Shown: positions 44,096-56,198 of the stretch, one piece after another
Position numbering within the stretch: position 1 is the stretch's first letter
Layout: each line of letters begins with the position of its first letter
Assembly: GCF_037126465.1 (NCBI RefSeq)
Contig: NC_088201.1
Span: 21,312,550-21,376,549, forward strand
Length of the DNA: 64,000 bases
Reading direction: 5' to 3'
Source: Ornithodoros turicata
Lineage: Eukaryota; Arthropoda; Arachnida; Ixodida; Argasidae
Made by a program: the position numbers and the translations under genes
The notes under the pieces: model-generated
Told to the model about the DNA's origin: nothing
What the model saw: the letters and a program-made list of their open reading frames with translations, nothing else
The model's database searches: none

Positions 44096-45166
44096 GGGGT
44101 TTTCAGACAACAATACGGGAGACAATCCTCATTGGAAGCATTCCTGTTTCTTTTTTTTTTTAAATCCTGAAACGAGTACGTACGTTGGGGGGGTCAAAGC
44201 CCCGAAATCGTACCCTTGGTAGCGCGCTTGGGAAAGGGAAACGAGGGTGAAATCCTCCTCCCCCATGTAAAGTCCCCATAGCACCCCTCCCGAAATATTT
44301 TTCTGGCTACGCTGCTGCGTATAGGCATAGCCGAATATTGCTATGCATGTGAGCCGAAACCAGAACAGCGCGCCTCAGGAGCTCGTCGTCTTATCTGGAC
44401 CGCAGAGGGGTATAAAAAAAAGACAAAACAAAGATAGTTGGGGTAGATTTACACGTAAGGCCGCAAAGTGGTTGATGTGGCCAGCAGATCAGCACCTACT
44501 CCAATCATCTCCATCACTGCAACCTACGTGGCCCTGTGACGTGGAATGATCGCAGTCCTCCCTGCGCTTCTGATGCGCGCGGTTTCGGGTCATTTGCATA
44601 GCGAAATTCCGCAATCGATATTTCAACGCAGTGCTCGTTTCTGGATTTAATAAAAAAATACAAATGCCTTCAACGAGGTGTGTCTCCCATTGTGGTATCT
44701 CACGTTTGCCCGAAAGTCCCTAATTATTAAAGAGGTAATTAATGAGTTTTAGGTAATTACTAATTAGTGGTGGTGTTGGTGGTGGTATCGTGCTATTTCC
44801 GAGCGGTCTGATTAGTTATAGAGTAGTTACATACCCTCTTCGAGAGAATGTCCGCAAGGCCGTATACCTGGCCACCTGCAAAACCGGTATCCACACTGCT
44901 CTAATACCTTTTTAACAAAAAGTATGTAAAGAATTTATAAAAACTGCGTATACTACGAAACCATTCGTCAAAATTTTACGGATTGTACTATCATCATCAT
45001 CAACAACAAACTCATCAAATCATCGTCAAAAGTTGTTGTTTTCATTTTGAAATTATTGGCATTTAATTATAACTGGACGGTTTTATTGTATGCAAAAATA
45101 ATCAGCACGCACATTCTTTCCCCTGTAAATTGCATAAAAACCCGTGGTATCATGTCGTAGACTATT
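44096..45166. other. Interval with no recognised feature
   Basis: Simple GTG repeats lie near 44768-44787 and ATC repeats near 44990. No gene-like frame is seen. Confidence 0.35.
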
Positions 45167-45360
45167 GCATCATGCATCATGCATTGTCCAAAACATGCTG
45201 CACAAAGAGGCATCTTGAGGCTGACCCTTGGCCATCTCGACACCAGGGACTTCAGCATAGAGAAAGTCTTAGGCGTATGGGACGCTAACCACAGGGACGC
45301 GGCCTTCAATGCTCTTGTCAATTTCATTGTGAAATCTGGACTAGAAACTCTATACTAGAC
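45167..45360 (+). mobile_element. LINE ORF2 extreme C-terminal fragment
   Basis: The plus strand encodes QRGILRLTLGHLDTRDFSIE followed by KVLGVWDANHRDAAFNALVN and FIVKSGLETLY before a stop. This pattern (LG.W......A..AL..F....GL) is the tail of LINE ORF2 proteins seen also at 12294-12450. Upstream the similarity ends within the knuckle (HCPKHAA). Only the last 60 or so codons remain. Confidence 0.75.
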
Positions 45361-45907
45361 GGAGCGTGGACATTACTATGATCCTAGATGTGAACGGCGC
45401 GCTAGGTCCTGCGTTGTCGCGGTCGAGACGCTCACCCCGGTGAACTTTTGCGGTGCGCTCGCACATTCTGTGGTGCAATCGTACCGTTTCCTTTCTTTTT
45501 TCTTTTCTGCTTTGGGGTGTACCGTCTTTCTTTTTTTGGGGGTAGCAGAATTCGCTTGCGCGAATTCAACCTCCCCTTGTTATTTTACCAATCACCACCA
45601 CCACTATTCGGTGCTGAAATTTTATGTCCAGCAAACTTACGAACTACTGTTCATGCAGAAGCAGTCCAAGATAACCGAAAAATGTACTCGGGAAAGAATA
45701 TTACCCTGCAACATGCATGGTGCACGACCAGGATGATTATACGCAATAAAATTTATGGAAATAGAAAAGCGAGAAAACAGAAAAACGTAAAATTTGTCTC
45801 GCTATGGTGTGGCATTACTTTAATACGATTTATAGTTATGATTTTCACATAAAGTGAGCATGTAGCCAGATGCAATGACGTAGTTTTCAACGAAATACAG
45901 GGTTACT

Positions 45908-47225
45908 CCCAAAAGCAGGGGTCGAAACCGGAACTGAACCGTAACTGAAAACCGCAAATAACCGTTATTTTTTGACGAACCGAACCCGAACCGAACCCGA
46001 AACGAACCGAACCGTAAACATTTTTTCTCTCCCGCTGAACGAACCGGAACTGAACCGAAAAAATATGATGCGGTAAAAACGGTTCGCCAGACGGTAATGC
46101 GGTTCGCCAGACAGTAAAAACGCGTATACCTTCCCACACGACTGCCGTGCACCATTTTCCTGCATCGCTTGGAATCTTGCCGAATTCGTAGAGCGGACAA
46201 ACTGATAAACCAAGAAGTGGAGAGTCAATGCATCTCCTACAGCCTCACCTCCAATAGGTTCACGACATCCCTGTACACTTTTGTGACTCAAGGTATAAAA
46301 TAATAAAAAGATGTGGTACACGACAGCTACACTTTGCATTGTTGCCTCGGCTGCTTCCTTTCATTCAGCGTCGCAACGTGAAGACGACGTAAATTTTAAT
46401 AGTTCGCAGTGACATCCACAAACAACGCAGACCTCTAGTGACCACGGGAAAGAGGTTGGCGTGTAGTCCAGAGCATGGAGGAAGGAAGCACAGGAGCGGC
46501 CCCTCTCCCTCTTTTCAACGGAGAGCAGCGTGCCGGCGTGCGCATGGGACTCTGGGATACTCCTATCGACCACGTGACCGCCTTTCCCCATTTTTTTTCC
46601 CTTTAGAAACTGGCGACAGCCTTTTGCAATGCAGTTCAATGGTATGCTGTACGCCATTTCCCAGCACTTTTCGGTACAGTAAAGGGTGATCTGCTGTGAA
46701 GTGCATGGTTCTTCCTACACTATAAAAACAGAACTTCGCCGCATAGCACGCATTGCGCCAACCATTGCCGCGAATGATATGGTTATCGCTTCTGATTCGA
46801 AGAGAGAGGTGGGCGTACGCCTTTTTGTGGCAGTTTGGATATATGCAAATTGCCACGAAAAGGCGTACGCCCCCCCCCCCCCCCTCTCTCTCTCTCTTCG
46901 AATCAGAAGCGATAACCCTATCATTCTTGGCAATGGTTGGAGCACAGCGTGCTATGCGGTGAAGTTCTGTTTCTAGAGTGTACCTATGAAGTGTAGAGGC
47001 GAGGGAGTAAGGAACGAGGAGCAAGCCATCGCTAGAACCTGATATTACCTCTCACATGTGGTACACTGGTTAGCACAGCCCACCAGTAAACCGGTTCGAA
47101 CAGATTAATATCGGTTCAAACCGTTATTTTGGCTGCGCTGAACCCGAACTGAACCGAACCGAGAACCTTGAATCGGAACTTGAACCGAACCCTCCAAAAT
47201 AACGGTTCCGAGCCCTGCCCAAAAG
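45908..47225. mobile_element. hAT element with exact 8-bp duplication and nested MITE
   Basis: The element 45916-47217 (1302 bp) has terminal inverted repeats CAGGGGTCGAAACCG and CAGGGCTCGGAACCG read inward, 13 of 15 matching, and a perfect 8-bp duplication, CCCAAAAG, at 45908-45915 and 47218-47225. Both subterminal regions are full of GAACC/GGTTC words, explaining the repetitive GAACCGAACC stretches near 45980 and 47150. I find no hAT transposase motif inside. A palindromic MITE has inserted at 46718-46980. Without the MITE the element would be about 1037 bp, so it is non-autonomous. Confidence 0.92.
46718..46980. mobile_element. Palindromic MITE with TA duplication, nested in a hAT element
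   Basis: The copy is flanked by TA at 46716-46717 and 46981-46982. The terminus reads CACTATAAAAACAGAACTTC, a variant of the CACTCTTAAAA end. The arms contain GAAGAGAGAGGTGGGCGTAC and, on the right, a C-run of 15 followed by CT repeats where the left arm has GAGAGAG. The centre folds on ATATGCAAAT. It has no coding capacity. Confidence 0.92.
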
Positions 47226-47400
47226 TACAACGGAAAGTTTTTGCAAACACAATATCAATCAACTCAATCAAAACACAACCAACTCATGAAAGATGAAAGT
47301 CACTGAAAAAGTTAGCCAGCTGTAGGACTCGAACCCACATCTTCTGGATTACCGGTCTAGGGCTCTACCAATTCTTCTGTAGCTTCTCCTTTGTAGCTCT
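47215..47400 (-). mobile_element. Probable tRNA-related SINE, third family
   Basis: On the minus strand AATTGGTAGAGCCCTAGACC and GGGTTCGAGTCCTACAGC are spaced like the A and B boxes of a tRNA. They are followed by TGGCTAACTTTTTCAGTGAC and a tail with TTGAGTTGATTGATATTG. The acceptor stem does not pair as in a true tRNA gene, so a SINE is more likely. Target-site duplications were not found. Confidence 0.6.
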
Positions 47401-47844
47401 ACCAGAACATCAGTTCTCTCATGTTCAACAATCAACTCAATTCCTCCGTGCACGTAGCTCCAGGACGAGTGAAGCTACATCTTGAGAGTGATTAATATTT
47501 GGTGCGTCTGACCTGGTCACAGCCGCACATCGCTTAGACATCGATGAAACCAGATTCCCTAGAAGAGCCGGCCTGATTATTCGATTCCAGGCCACGTTAA
47601 CAATTTCAGATATCTCTTTTTCTTTTGTTGTTGTCGTTGTTGCAAGCGTCTCCTTTGAGATCTCGTACCCAATCTTCCGTCCCGAATTTTCGATTGAGTT
47701 AAGATGAGGCGATTCTCGAGACCTTCAACTAAGTAATCTGATGCGACGCAACGCAGACCAACCCGTTGCGATTGTTGCTTCGTGGTATGGTGCATCTTGA
47801 AATGCGATGTCCGGAAACATTTCTTTCGCCGATTGTCGCGGTAC

Positions 47845-47998
47845 GGTAATTTCCAGACGTATATGTCGGCACAGGACGCATAATAATCCCCCCCTGTCCC
47901 CCTCTCCTTCCTGCTGTCCTCTCTCCATCTGGCCGCATCTCCACGCCGCTCACAGCCTCAGTTGCTTCACGGCGCTAACACGGAATTAAAAAAAAAAC
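47845..47998 (+). mobile_element. 5'-truncated SINE of the 43811 family
   Basis: This shares TTTCCAGACG, the TGTCGGCACAG-type word, TCTCCTTCCTGCTGTCCTCT and the end GGCGCTAACACGGAATTAAA with 43922-44095. It lacks the tRNA-like head and ends in an A-run at 47989-47998. Confidence 0.85.
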
Positions 47999-50284
47999 AA
48001 TTTGAAGGCGATAGACACCAGACAAGCATCCTCAGCTGACATGCGTCATTAGCCGCGACATCAGCATCTATGTATGCTGACATGCATCCTCAGACCATGG
48101 CTTTTACCGGGTGCTTCACAGTTTCGCTAAGACACTTGGGGACAGAACGAAAGCCGCAGGCCATGTGTGGTTTCGCTGGAATATGGTAAAGGCAGAAATC
48201 AGCTTCGTTTTATTAAAAAAAAGAAAAGAAAAGCCTTTTGACGCCGTTTTTTCGACCCCGGAAAAGCACCCTTTCAAACTCTTTTAACACCAATCTTTTT
48301 TGGATTCGTTGTTGGATTTGTTGACGCACTCGAAACCCAAAATGGCTTCTGCCGACTATACCCGAGGAGCAAATCCAAAGGACTCAATGTGATGATTGTT
48401 AGGGCCAATGCGCCACAAGACGCTATCATGGGTTGGCAGATATTTTCATTTGTATTTCCTCGTCTCATGAGGACACGGTGGGTTCGAGCTTCTCACATTT
48501 CGCAGATATACTGGCAACAGTAGACTGGTTACAGCCAGCCGAATCTTTCGTAACCTGGCTTTCAGGATAACCCTCATATTATGTTTCTGTATTTACTGAG
48601 TATTGTATATTGTTTACATTGTTTACTTGCTTGTTAGCATCGTTGTTCTCCTGCAATTATTGACAATTATTGTCAATAATAATTTTATTGACAATAATTG
48701 ACAATTGTTGTTTGAATATTTTTTGTTTGCTTAACGGCCTGTATTACAGGGTTTGCCCTAACAGTCCCGATTAACTTGTTTTTTACTTTCTGTCTCAGTA
48801 GATTATCCTCGATCCTTGATGATGATGTGAGCGCGCGGTTATTCTTGCCGAGGCAGTTCGGAGACGTCATTGTTCCCGACACCATTGAGAGAACAAATTT
48901 CAAATACTTTAGAAGTCTGTGTATTCGTTATTTCTGAGTTTAAAAAAAGTATCTAGAAGTGATTCATGCATGAATCACTTCTAGATACTTTTTACTACAC
49001 AGATAATGGTAACAAATTCACAAGACATGTTGCAGGTAGAGTTCTGTTTGAGGCTCCTGTCACTTCAAAGTTTGTCCTCAGCATTTCGGTCTTGTCGAGG
49101 TGCGTATACTACGTGCTCCGAGGTTCCTTTGTTTACACCCGAGAGTAGTACAAGGGGCTTTAAACAAAACGATCTTCACACCTACACGAGGATCTGCTTC
49201 GTGCGTTGGTATACTCTCAGGGAGTCCAATGCGCGATGGCACACCCTCGCTGTCCTGTTACAGAAAGGAGAGAGGAGACGGATGCATGCAAGTGCTCAGA
49301 AACCTCCAATTGATCAGCAGCCAGGTATCGCACAGCCTGTATTCTGTACTGCCGGAATTCGAAAGAGGTTCCGGAGAAAGCTGTGACGTGATAATTCAGC
49401 TTTTCCTTGTTTCAGTTGTAGAGGACGATGGTATTCCTCTACATGAGTCCCGACCGGCGATGATGGTATGCCACGGAGAGGCGATGACGGTGGCCTATCT
49501 CCATGGCCGCACCGGTGGAACTGAGGAAAGTGTCTGGAAAGTGTCACCAACCTCAACGCACGACACGAAGACAGCTAATCTAGAGGCACGTTCGCAGGTC
49601 CTTAAATTTACCAATGTTTCGGCCACGCGATAAATTCTAATAGTTTCATGCATAAAAGAGGGCTTCCACAGCATGCTGTCAATACGAGCACGCTAGGTGT
49701 ATTCGTACATGCTCGCCGGCGCTCTCTAATTCAGCTGACGGTGACAGATGACTGGTTGATGGATATCGCAGCCCCGGGCGAAAAGTGACAACGGTTATGT
49801 TTTGGTAGTTTCTTTTTTGCTCCAACTTTTCGACCCAACTCTTCGTAACAATAGCTGACGGGACGGCTCTAAACAAAACGCGCAAAGTATCGCCTCAAGG
49901 CACGAAATACGCTGGACGTGTTATGGTAATACAAGACTTTTGGCCACTACATCATGTTCTGATTACGTGCTTGTCAGTAACAGCAACGTATAGTGAGTTT
50001 TAGTGCATCGTCCGCTATCTCCTTTGCGTACGTAAGGGATAGCTTGGTGGTTCTGCGCACGCGCAAAACATAGAGAGAGCTCTGTGTATAACAACGAAAC
50101 CTCTGTGTATATGTGCACACGTTGCAGATTTCGGATTGTGGAACCCAGTACACGTAAGAAGTGTGCTGTCCTTTATTTGTGTGCGTGTCCATTTAAGGCA
50201 GCTGACGCAATCCCGCACACTAGCAATGGGCTTTTCGACCGTTTATGACTTTTCTAACAGCCACAGACCTACTGGACGAACACT
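47999..50284. other. Interval with palindromes and one unassigned open frame
   Basis: A perfect 50-bp palindrome lies at 48944-48993. AT-rich inverted words (TTGACAATTATTGTCAA) lie at 48660-48710. A plus-strand frame at 49100-49633 is open for 177 codons and includes VEDDGIPLHESRPAMMVCHG and VAYLHGRTGGTEESVWK. I cannot assign it and it may be chance or an exon. Confidence 0.35.
48944..48993. repeat. Perfect 50-bp palindrome without spacer
   Basis: The left arm AAAAAGTATCTAGAAGTGAT plus TCATG is followed immediately by its exact reverse complement. There is no loop and no mismatch. Nothing else in the window is related to the arm sequence. Confidence 0.95.
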
Positions 50285-51355
50285 TTAAGAGCTAGGAAAG
50301 CACTTTAATCACTAGCATTTTTCTGAACCAAGCGGTTAGTAAGCTTATTAAAATGCACCATGCGAAGTAATACTATCAACAGGTGCATAAATATCGCAGA
50401 ATTCGATTTTGAAAATCGCGACCGTGCGCAACGGTGGCAATACCCGGAACGAGCCGTCGAGCCGCTTGCGTCATTTTGACGTCAGAAAAGTGGAGCCCCT
50501 GATTGGTTTCGAAGAACGTCGTCTGCTATTTTTCACTCGGAACCCCGCTGCAACGGTGGAAGAAGTTTCTTTTGCTTTTTCTTTGGTTTATCAATTACAG
50601 TAAACGAAGATTGGTCTACACTCTACAGACACTGTTCAAGGTTAGACCGTGAGATTGTAGAGGCCTCCTCATTGAACTCCCCGAGCGAAGTCAACCAAAA
50701 ATCGGTCAACCTCTCCCCGCTTGACCTTGCTTTCCCTAACGCGACCTTCCAGAGCAGGTGGATTATGAAAATAAACTTAAGGTGCCAGTTGAACGCTGTT
50801 CTGTCCGTGTCTGTGTTTTGTATGCTGTTCGTTATCGTGGTGACTGTTTCTTGTTGTGTTGTTGGTTGTAATACGTATAAACACAGTGCAGCACTAAGCG
50901 CTGCTTCAGTTCACGCCTCAAAATGATCGCTGCATCGCTATGACCACTAATTCCGTCCGCTATGTCATTATATCAATAAACGCTATATCACTAATTCGCT
51001 ATGATCACTAGTGCCCGTCACTTTGACTAGCAACTTTGTTAGCCATTCAGTTAATTCCTTATTCAGCTGGAGGAGTGTTCTTGCCCATACGTTGTCAGAT
51101 ACAATTCAGTGAAATCTATCGCAATATGCCGTCGCCGGCACATCGTGGCATTAGGAGTTGAACATTCATTGCCTGAGTTACACATCAACATAGCCTAGCA
51201 GTGTCATAAGACAACCACAATTTATGGTCAACTTACCAATCATCGAGCTAAACCAGAATTGGCCGATGCAGACTACAAATGTGGACGACGCAGACACACA
51301 AGTTTGAGTTCATCAGTGCTCGGCGCTATTTGTTTTATCCACCATATAGTGACCG
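50285..51355 (+). repeat. ~1 kb dispersed repeat, uninterrupted copy
   Basis: This is the intact relative of 21790-23220. It contains the empty site TATATCAATAAAC at 50969-50981, where the other copy has a LINE fragment. The first 85 bp also match 11997-12086. No coding region is recognised, although a frame near 50672-50926 stays open in both copies with differences. The two copies are similar enough for homologous exchange, but the ends do not show clear terminal repeats. Confidence 0.85.
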
Positions 51356-54300
51356 ACAACGCCGGTTAAGTTTGCGTCCGACGACATATTAGCGTGCACT
51401 GAAACAACACGTGACTAGCGTAAATTTTAGCTGACTATAAAATGCACATTTTGCGCGCGAAAAACTACCAACGGCAAACTGTGACTAACCCAGCCATAAT
51501 ACTGCAAGCACACAACTAACCAACCAACATGCTTCTAAATGTGTCTTTCGTTCGCTAAGACGACTTGGACACATTCCTGGACTCAAATTCCTGAATTTGA
51601 GTGGTTAAATAGTGATGTTATGTTCTTAATCGCGGCATATCATCTTGCTAAGCAGCATTTCCCCTCCAAAGAGCAGCATTTCCAAAAAGCATTTCCCCTG
51701 GAAAGAAAACGGAAAGAAAGAGAAGAGAACAGTCAGCACTGACCCGGATAGAAGTTCGGTCGCCGCTTTCAACTTTTATTACGTCACCAACGACGTTTTT
51801 TTTCTTTCTCCTCTTCGTTTGACCCGGAGGAGCGAGTCGAGTGGGAACACGCGCGGCGATGTTCAAGTGTATTTTTTTCCACGAAAAACATCGCGCACAG
51901 AGAAAATTTTCGTGTTAATCATCAAGTTAAGTTACCTGCTTCCACACCGCGTCCGGAACGGAAAATTTTTGAGATGGCTTTCAGAGCTTCTATATGTCTT
52001 TGCCCTGATGCCTTCGCGTGCATGTCATGCTAACTATTCAAATCATATTCCCCCTACGTGCACCGAGGCGCAGCCTGGGGATGTACACCATTACATCATC
52101 ATTCATAATTTAATTGCTGTTGCGTTATAGGTGCATTTATTAACGCCACAAAACATCAACTAGGCCTGGTTAGGCTACAGTTTTGCTAGTAATGCTGTGA
52201 TGACGACGGCACTCGTTGCTGTTGTTGACGTAACATATGGACTTGCAAAATGCACGGAACAGGCATGTGCTGATGAGTTTCATAGCGTAGCGTGGACCTT
52301 TTCGTTTTTTTTTTTTTTGTTTCTTTGTTTGAACGTCATTCCTCCCCCTCCTCGAAGTGTGGGCCCACTGTGTTTCCACTATAGCGAGACGAATTCCGAA
52401 ACAACGACACTCGCTATAAAGAAAATGCGGGGGGGGGGGGGTGTATAGTTAAAATACGCGGAGAGGTGCAGTGGTGTCCATCGCAAGTGTTGCCGAAAGA
52501 GTGAACGTATCACGTTTCTCTTCTCCTTCCTTCTTTTTAACCTCTTTTGTTTCTTTGTAAGGTTCCCAAGTTGTGTCAACATCTAGCGGCACTAACTCCC
52601 TCAACGAGGAACTCACCGCCAGCTTCCGGCAGCCATGCCGTTCAGTATAACTGGACTAAGGCCAGAGCTCCGCTATAGGCGTACCAACAGCGCTATCATC
52701 GAATCAGTCACGAACAGAAACACTCAACCCTTGCCTCTCCTATAATGAGCGCACAGCAAAGATAGGGCCATCTTGCGTTGCGAGGAAGAACTAACTGCAG
52801 TCAATACGACACTTTACTGGACGGAAGAGCAATTCAGCGAAACGTGTTAATGCGCGCGTTATAAACGAGAAGTTTGCGTGCTTGTTGTCCGCCAATTTCT
52901 CAAGCTTTTGCGGTTTTGTGCGAATTTCTTCTGGACAATGCAAGATTTCGGTTCTCACTGTGAGGCCAGCCATTATATTTTCACCAAATGGGGTAGAGTA
53001 TAGCCCGTCGCTGTGATACATCACAGTCATAATCATTAATTTATCAGAAGTGTCGTCGTTGTTGTGTGAATTTCAGCAGTGAAACAGTTTACGAATATAT
53101 TGCAAATGATTGGGATGCCTTCGCCGTTTTCTTTTTAAGTCCTTCGCGAGGCTCTGTAAGTAAAAGGCTAAATAGAAAATGAGAGAGGGCAACTTCTGAA
53201 GGGACTCCATGTTGTATCTCTTTCACAGAAGACACTAATGACCTAATTATGCGCTAATGTACCCGTAAAGCCAGAGAACGGTGGCTCAATGTCTCTGTTA
53301 TACGAGCCATCCGCGTTTTTTGAAATAATAAAGGCGAAAGATATAAAAAAATCAGGAAGCGTTTTTTTTTTTTCGCAGATGACTGTGACTATGCCGCCAA
53401 ATGCTTCAGAACTAATGGAGATAACAAATAATAAACTAATAATAAACTTAGGTATGTCGCGAGACAAGTACGATCGTGAGCGATGCAATATATAGCCGGC
53501 CCGTGGATTCATTTTGTCCATATAATATATTTTTCTTTGGACTCGTCTTTCACCGTCGCGTATTGAACGATACTTTCGGTTCCATGCCGCCAGGTTGCTG
53601 GCGTCCTCGGCCGGGTTTAAGCGCGCCGCGCCGTGTGCTATTCAATGAAACAACTGCGAATCACACTAGCGAACACAGAAAGTTCTAGATAGAAATAAAT
53701 AAAAATGAAGTAAAAATGCATGTTTAGCCTCTTATCCTGTTGTAAAGTACACGTAATCTAGTCGTGTCTCATATCTTCCTCGGGCATAGATTTTATTTTC
53801 TGCTAGATTTGGATGATGGTTTTCTTATGTTGCATAAGTTGATCATGGACTGTGATCTGTATAATGTAATGCAAGAGAGGCGTTACAAGACCGGATGAAT
53901 AACATCACTGAGACACCGTTCACGCGCGTTGGCATCGGTGCTGTTATGATTCCGTCATCGCAATTTTCTCATCCTACAGGCAACCTAGGTGTACATCTTG
54001 GACTCAGCAAAGCCATTCCTTTCTCACAAAGAAGAAAAGGGAAAAGACGATTCCGTCATGCCTTCAACACAGTTTCCATCGCGCGACGGCTATACGTATA
54101 AGCGGACAGTTGGGCCCGCTGTTTTTGTCTCTGTCTGATCCCGTGCACATTATGTCACAACAGTCCTCTCCCTTGTCACCTTGCCTCCGTTTCGTCCTTT
54201 CGCCTAGCGTGGGGGAAACGGCCAGCTACCTCCTCTGCGGCTCGCAGCAGTGCTCACCCTCAGCGCCTGGTCCAATATGATGCAGCACCGTCACACACTG

Positions 54301-55071
54301 CTTTTCAGACCTGTAACACTGGTCTCCCTCCCTTGGTAGAACTGAACTCGTATTATGACCCTTATGCTTTTGTGCGCTGACATTATCTGGCCATGAGGGA
54401 GTTTATGTCATACCAAGGACAAGGATGCAGTATCATTATTCACCCATCATGCCATCACGCGACGATTTCATAGCGAACGGAAGGTTAGGTAGCAAGCGAG
54501 CTGATGGTGACGATCCATGACTTAAAAACCAAGGTAAAGGACGACAAGGTAGAGGACGATACTTAAAAAAGACAAGGTAGAGGACGATAACAGACAACAC
54601 AACACGGCCTCAAACTCAGCTCAGTTACCGTGTTGTGTTGTCTGTTATCGTCCTCTACCTTGTCTCGGGTTTTCAAGTCATGGATGATTTCATATCTCGT
54701 GGTAACCAATGCGTGAGCCACAAATTAGCCGGTAAATTTCTCTCCTCAGCGTCACTACATGTACTTGTCCCGCTTGAAATGTTTAGGACCTGGTCTATTT
54801 GTGTCGCGGTTTGTGTTTTAATAGCACACTGGAGGCCCTTATACTGGTACAGGGTTGTGCGGAATCCACCCTCAGCGGAACTGATATTTTCATGCGGAAA
54901 GCCGTGGGATAAAAGTTGCTATAGAAGCAAGGGAAAAAAATACAACAAAAACAAAATAGTAACATATATAACGCGTAAGAGCACTGACAGTGGCAGCCTT
55001 GCTGTTGTGGGAACGACGTGAATTCACCAAGCAGCTTCTCAAATATGGGGTCACTACGTGTAACCCACACG
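51356..55071. other. Long interval with no recognised gene
   Basis: Several T-, G- and A-runs occur (52308, 52428, 53362). A plus-strand frame at 51645-52130 (161 codons) is domainless. The inverted repeat at 54571-54664 is listed separately. No transposon ends were found. Confidence 0.35.
54571..54664. repeat. Perfect 37-bp inverted repeat with 20-bp spacer
   Basis: The left arm at 54571-54607 begins GACAAGGTAGAGGACGATAA, and its exact complement lies at 54628-54664. Part of the arm (GACAAGGTAGAGGACGATA) is also repeated directly upstream at 54543. CATGACTTAAAAACC upstream is complementary to GGGTTTTCAAGTCATGG downstream, so the inverted structure originally extended further. Confidence 0.93.
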
Positions 55072-56198
55072 TACGAGGGTGGTTCCATAAGTGTGCGGCC
55101 CGACCAACTTTTAATAGTCATAGAGACGAAACAAGTGTATCACTTTTCGACATAGTCACCCTTAACTTCGATGCACTTTTGACACCTTTCAACCAGCATT
55201 CTTATACCCTTGAAAAAATAGTCCGAAGCAAAATGCTGGAAAACTGCCTCTTGCACCTCACTATCGTTTTGAAATCTCCGTCCTCTGAGATCCCTCTTCA
55301 AGTTTGAGAACAGGAAGTAGTCACTCGGTGCTAAGTCTGGACTGTAGGGTGGGTGGTGGATTTCTTCGAAGCCGCACTGCTTCAGTGCAGCCTTGGCAAC
55401 AGAAGCCGTGTGGACAGGGGCATTGTCCTGGAGCAACCGGACACCTCAACTCAACCTGCCGCGCCTCTTTTCCTTGATGGCGTCTCGCAGTCGGTGCAGG
55501 AGTGAAGCATAATAAGTCGTATTCACTGTGGTGTTCCTCTCTTTGAAGTCGATGAGCAGGATCTCGTGACAATCCCAAAATATTGTTGCCATGATCTTCT
55601 TTGTGGATTGTGTGACCTTGGCTTTTCTTGGGGGTTCTCCTGGTTTGCGTCATTCCATCGAATCCTTTTTTGAAAGGGGATCATAGTAGAGCACCATAGT
55701 CTCATCCCCTGTGACAATTGACTTCAATATCTTCGTTCTCTTGACAGAGCTCCAAAAACTCTTTGGCACAGACAACGCGCTGTTGCTTTTGAACTGACGA
55801 GAGAAGTCGTGGCCCCCATCTCGCACTGACCTTTTTCATGTGAAGGCCCTCGCCGATGATGCGAAAAACGGTTGTTTTGGAAAGCCCCAGCCTTTCTGAG
55901 ATTTCCTTCACCTTCAGACGCCTGTCGCTCAGCACTTCCTCCTCGACAAGAGACAAATTTTCTTGTGTCACCACTTCCACTGGACGACCATCGCGTGGAA
56001 TATCTTCAATGGACTCTCGCCCCAGTCGAAACTGCTTAGCCCAGTCTTTTACCGTTGTGTACGACGGAGAGGCTTCCGTGTACACGTTGTCCAGTCGCGC
56101 TTTAATTTCTTTAGGCGAAAGTCCCTCTTTTGTCAAGAATTTTATCACAGCGCGGTACTCGATTTTTTCCATTTTCACTGAAGAGTGCCACCTTCGTA
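55072..56198 (-). mobile_element. Mariner element with almost complete transposase region
   Basis: The element is 55074-56196 with TA at 55072-55073 and 56197-56198. The end beyond the transposase C-terminus reads CGAGGGTGGTTCCATAAGTG and the opposite end CGAAGGTGGCACTCTTCAGT, so only the outer half matches. On the transposase side, the terminal repeat is separated from the ATG at 56172 by only a few bases, where mariners usually have a longer 5' UTR; that part has probably been deleted. Confidence 0.9.
55140..56172 (-). pseudogene. Mariner transposase, DDD residues present, one frameshift and two stops
   Basis: The ATG at 56172 opens MEKIEYRAVIKFLTKEGLSP, the first helix-turn-helix. The second follows through VKEISERLGLSKTTVFRIIG. 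Around 55708 a one-base frameshift precedes VTGDETMVLYYDP, which holds the first catalytic aspartate. An in-frame TGA replaces a tryptophan codon near 55650 (ME stop RKPGEPP). A second TGA lies near 55440, just before VRLLQDNAPVHT (second aspartate). The third is in PPYSPDLAPSDY. The tail ends IEVKGDYVEK. Length and order are as in full-length transposases of about 345 residues. No intact protein is made. Confidence 0.93.

Noticed and set aside
45960..46060. GAACC repeats as an independent microsatellite
   Set aside because: They lie in the subterminal region of the hAT element bounded by CCCAAAAG duplications and recur at its other end.
47300..47400. Free-standing tRNA gene on the minus strand
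   Set aside because: A and B box-like words are present, but the stems do not pair as in a tRNA and the sequence continues as a SINE-like body and tail.
49100..49633. 177-codon frame as a host gene
   Set aside because: It lacks a recognisable domain and clear splice or promoter signals, and minus-strand frames are also open there. It is kept only as a note.
51645..52130. 161-codon frame as a coding gene
   Set aside because: Low-complexity start, no domain, opposite-strand openings; probably chance.
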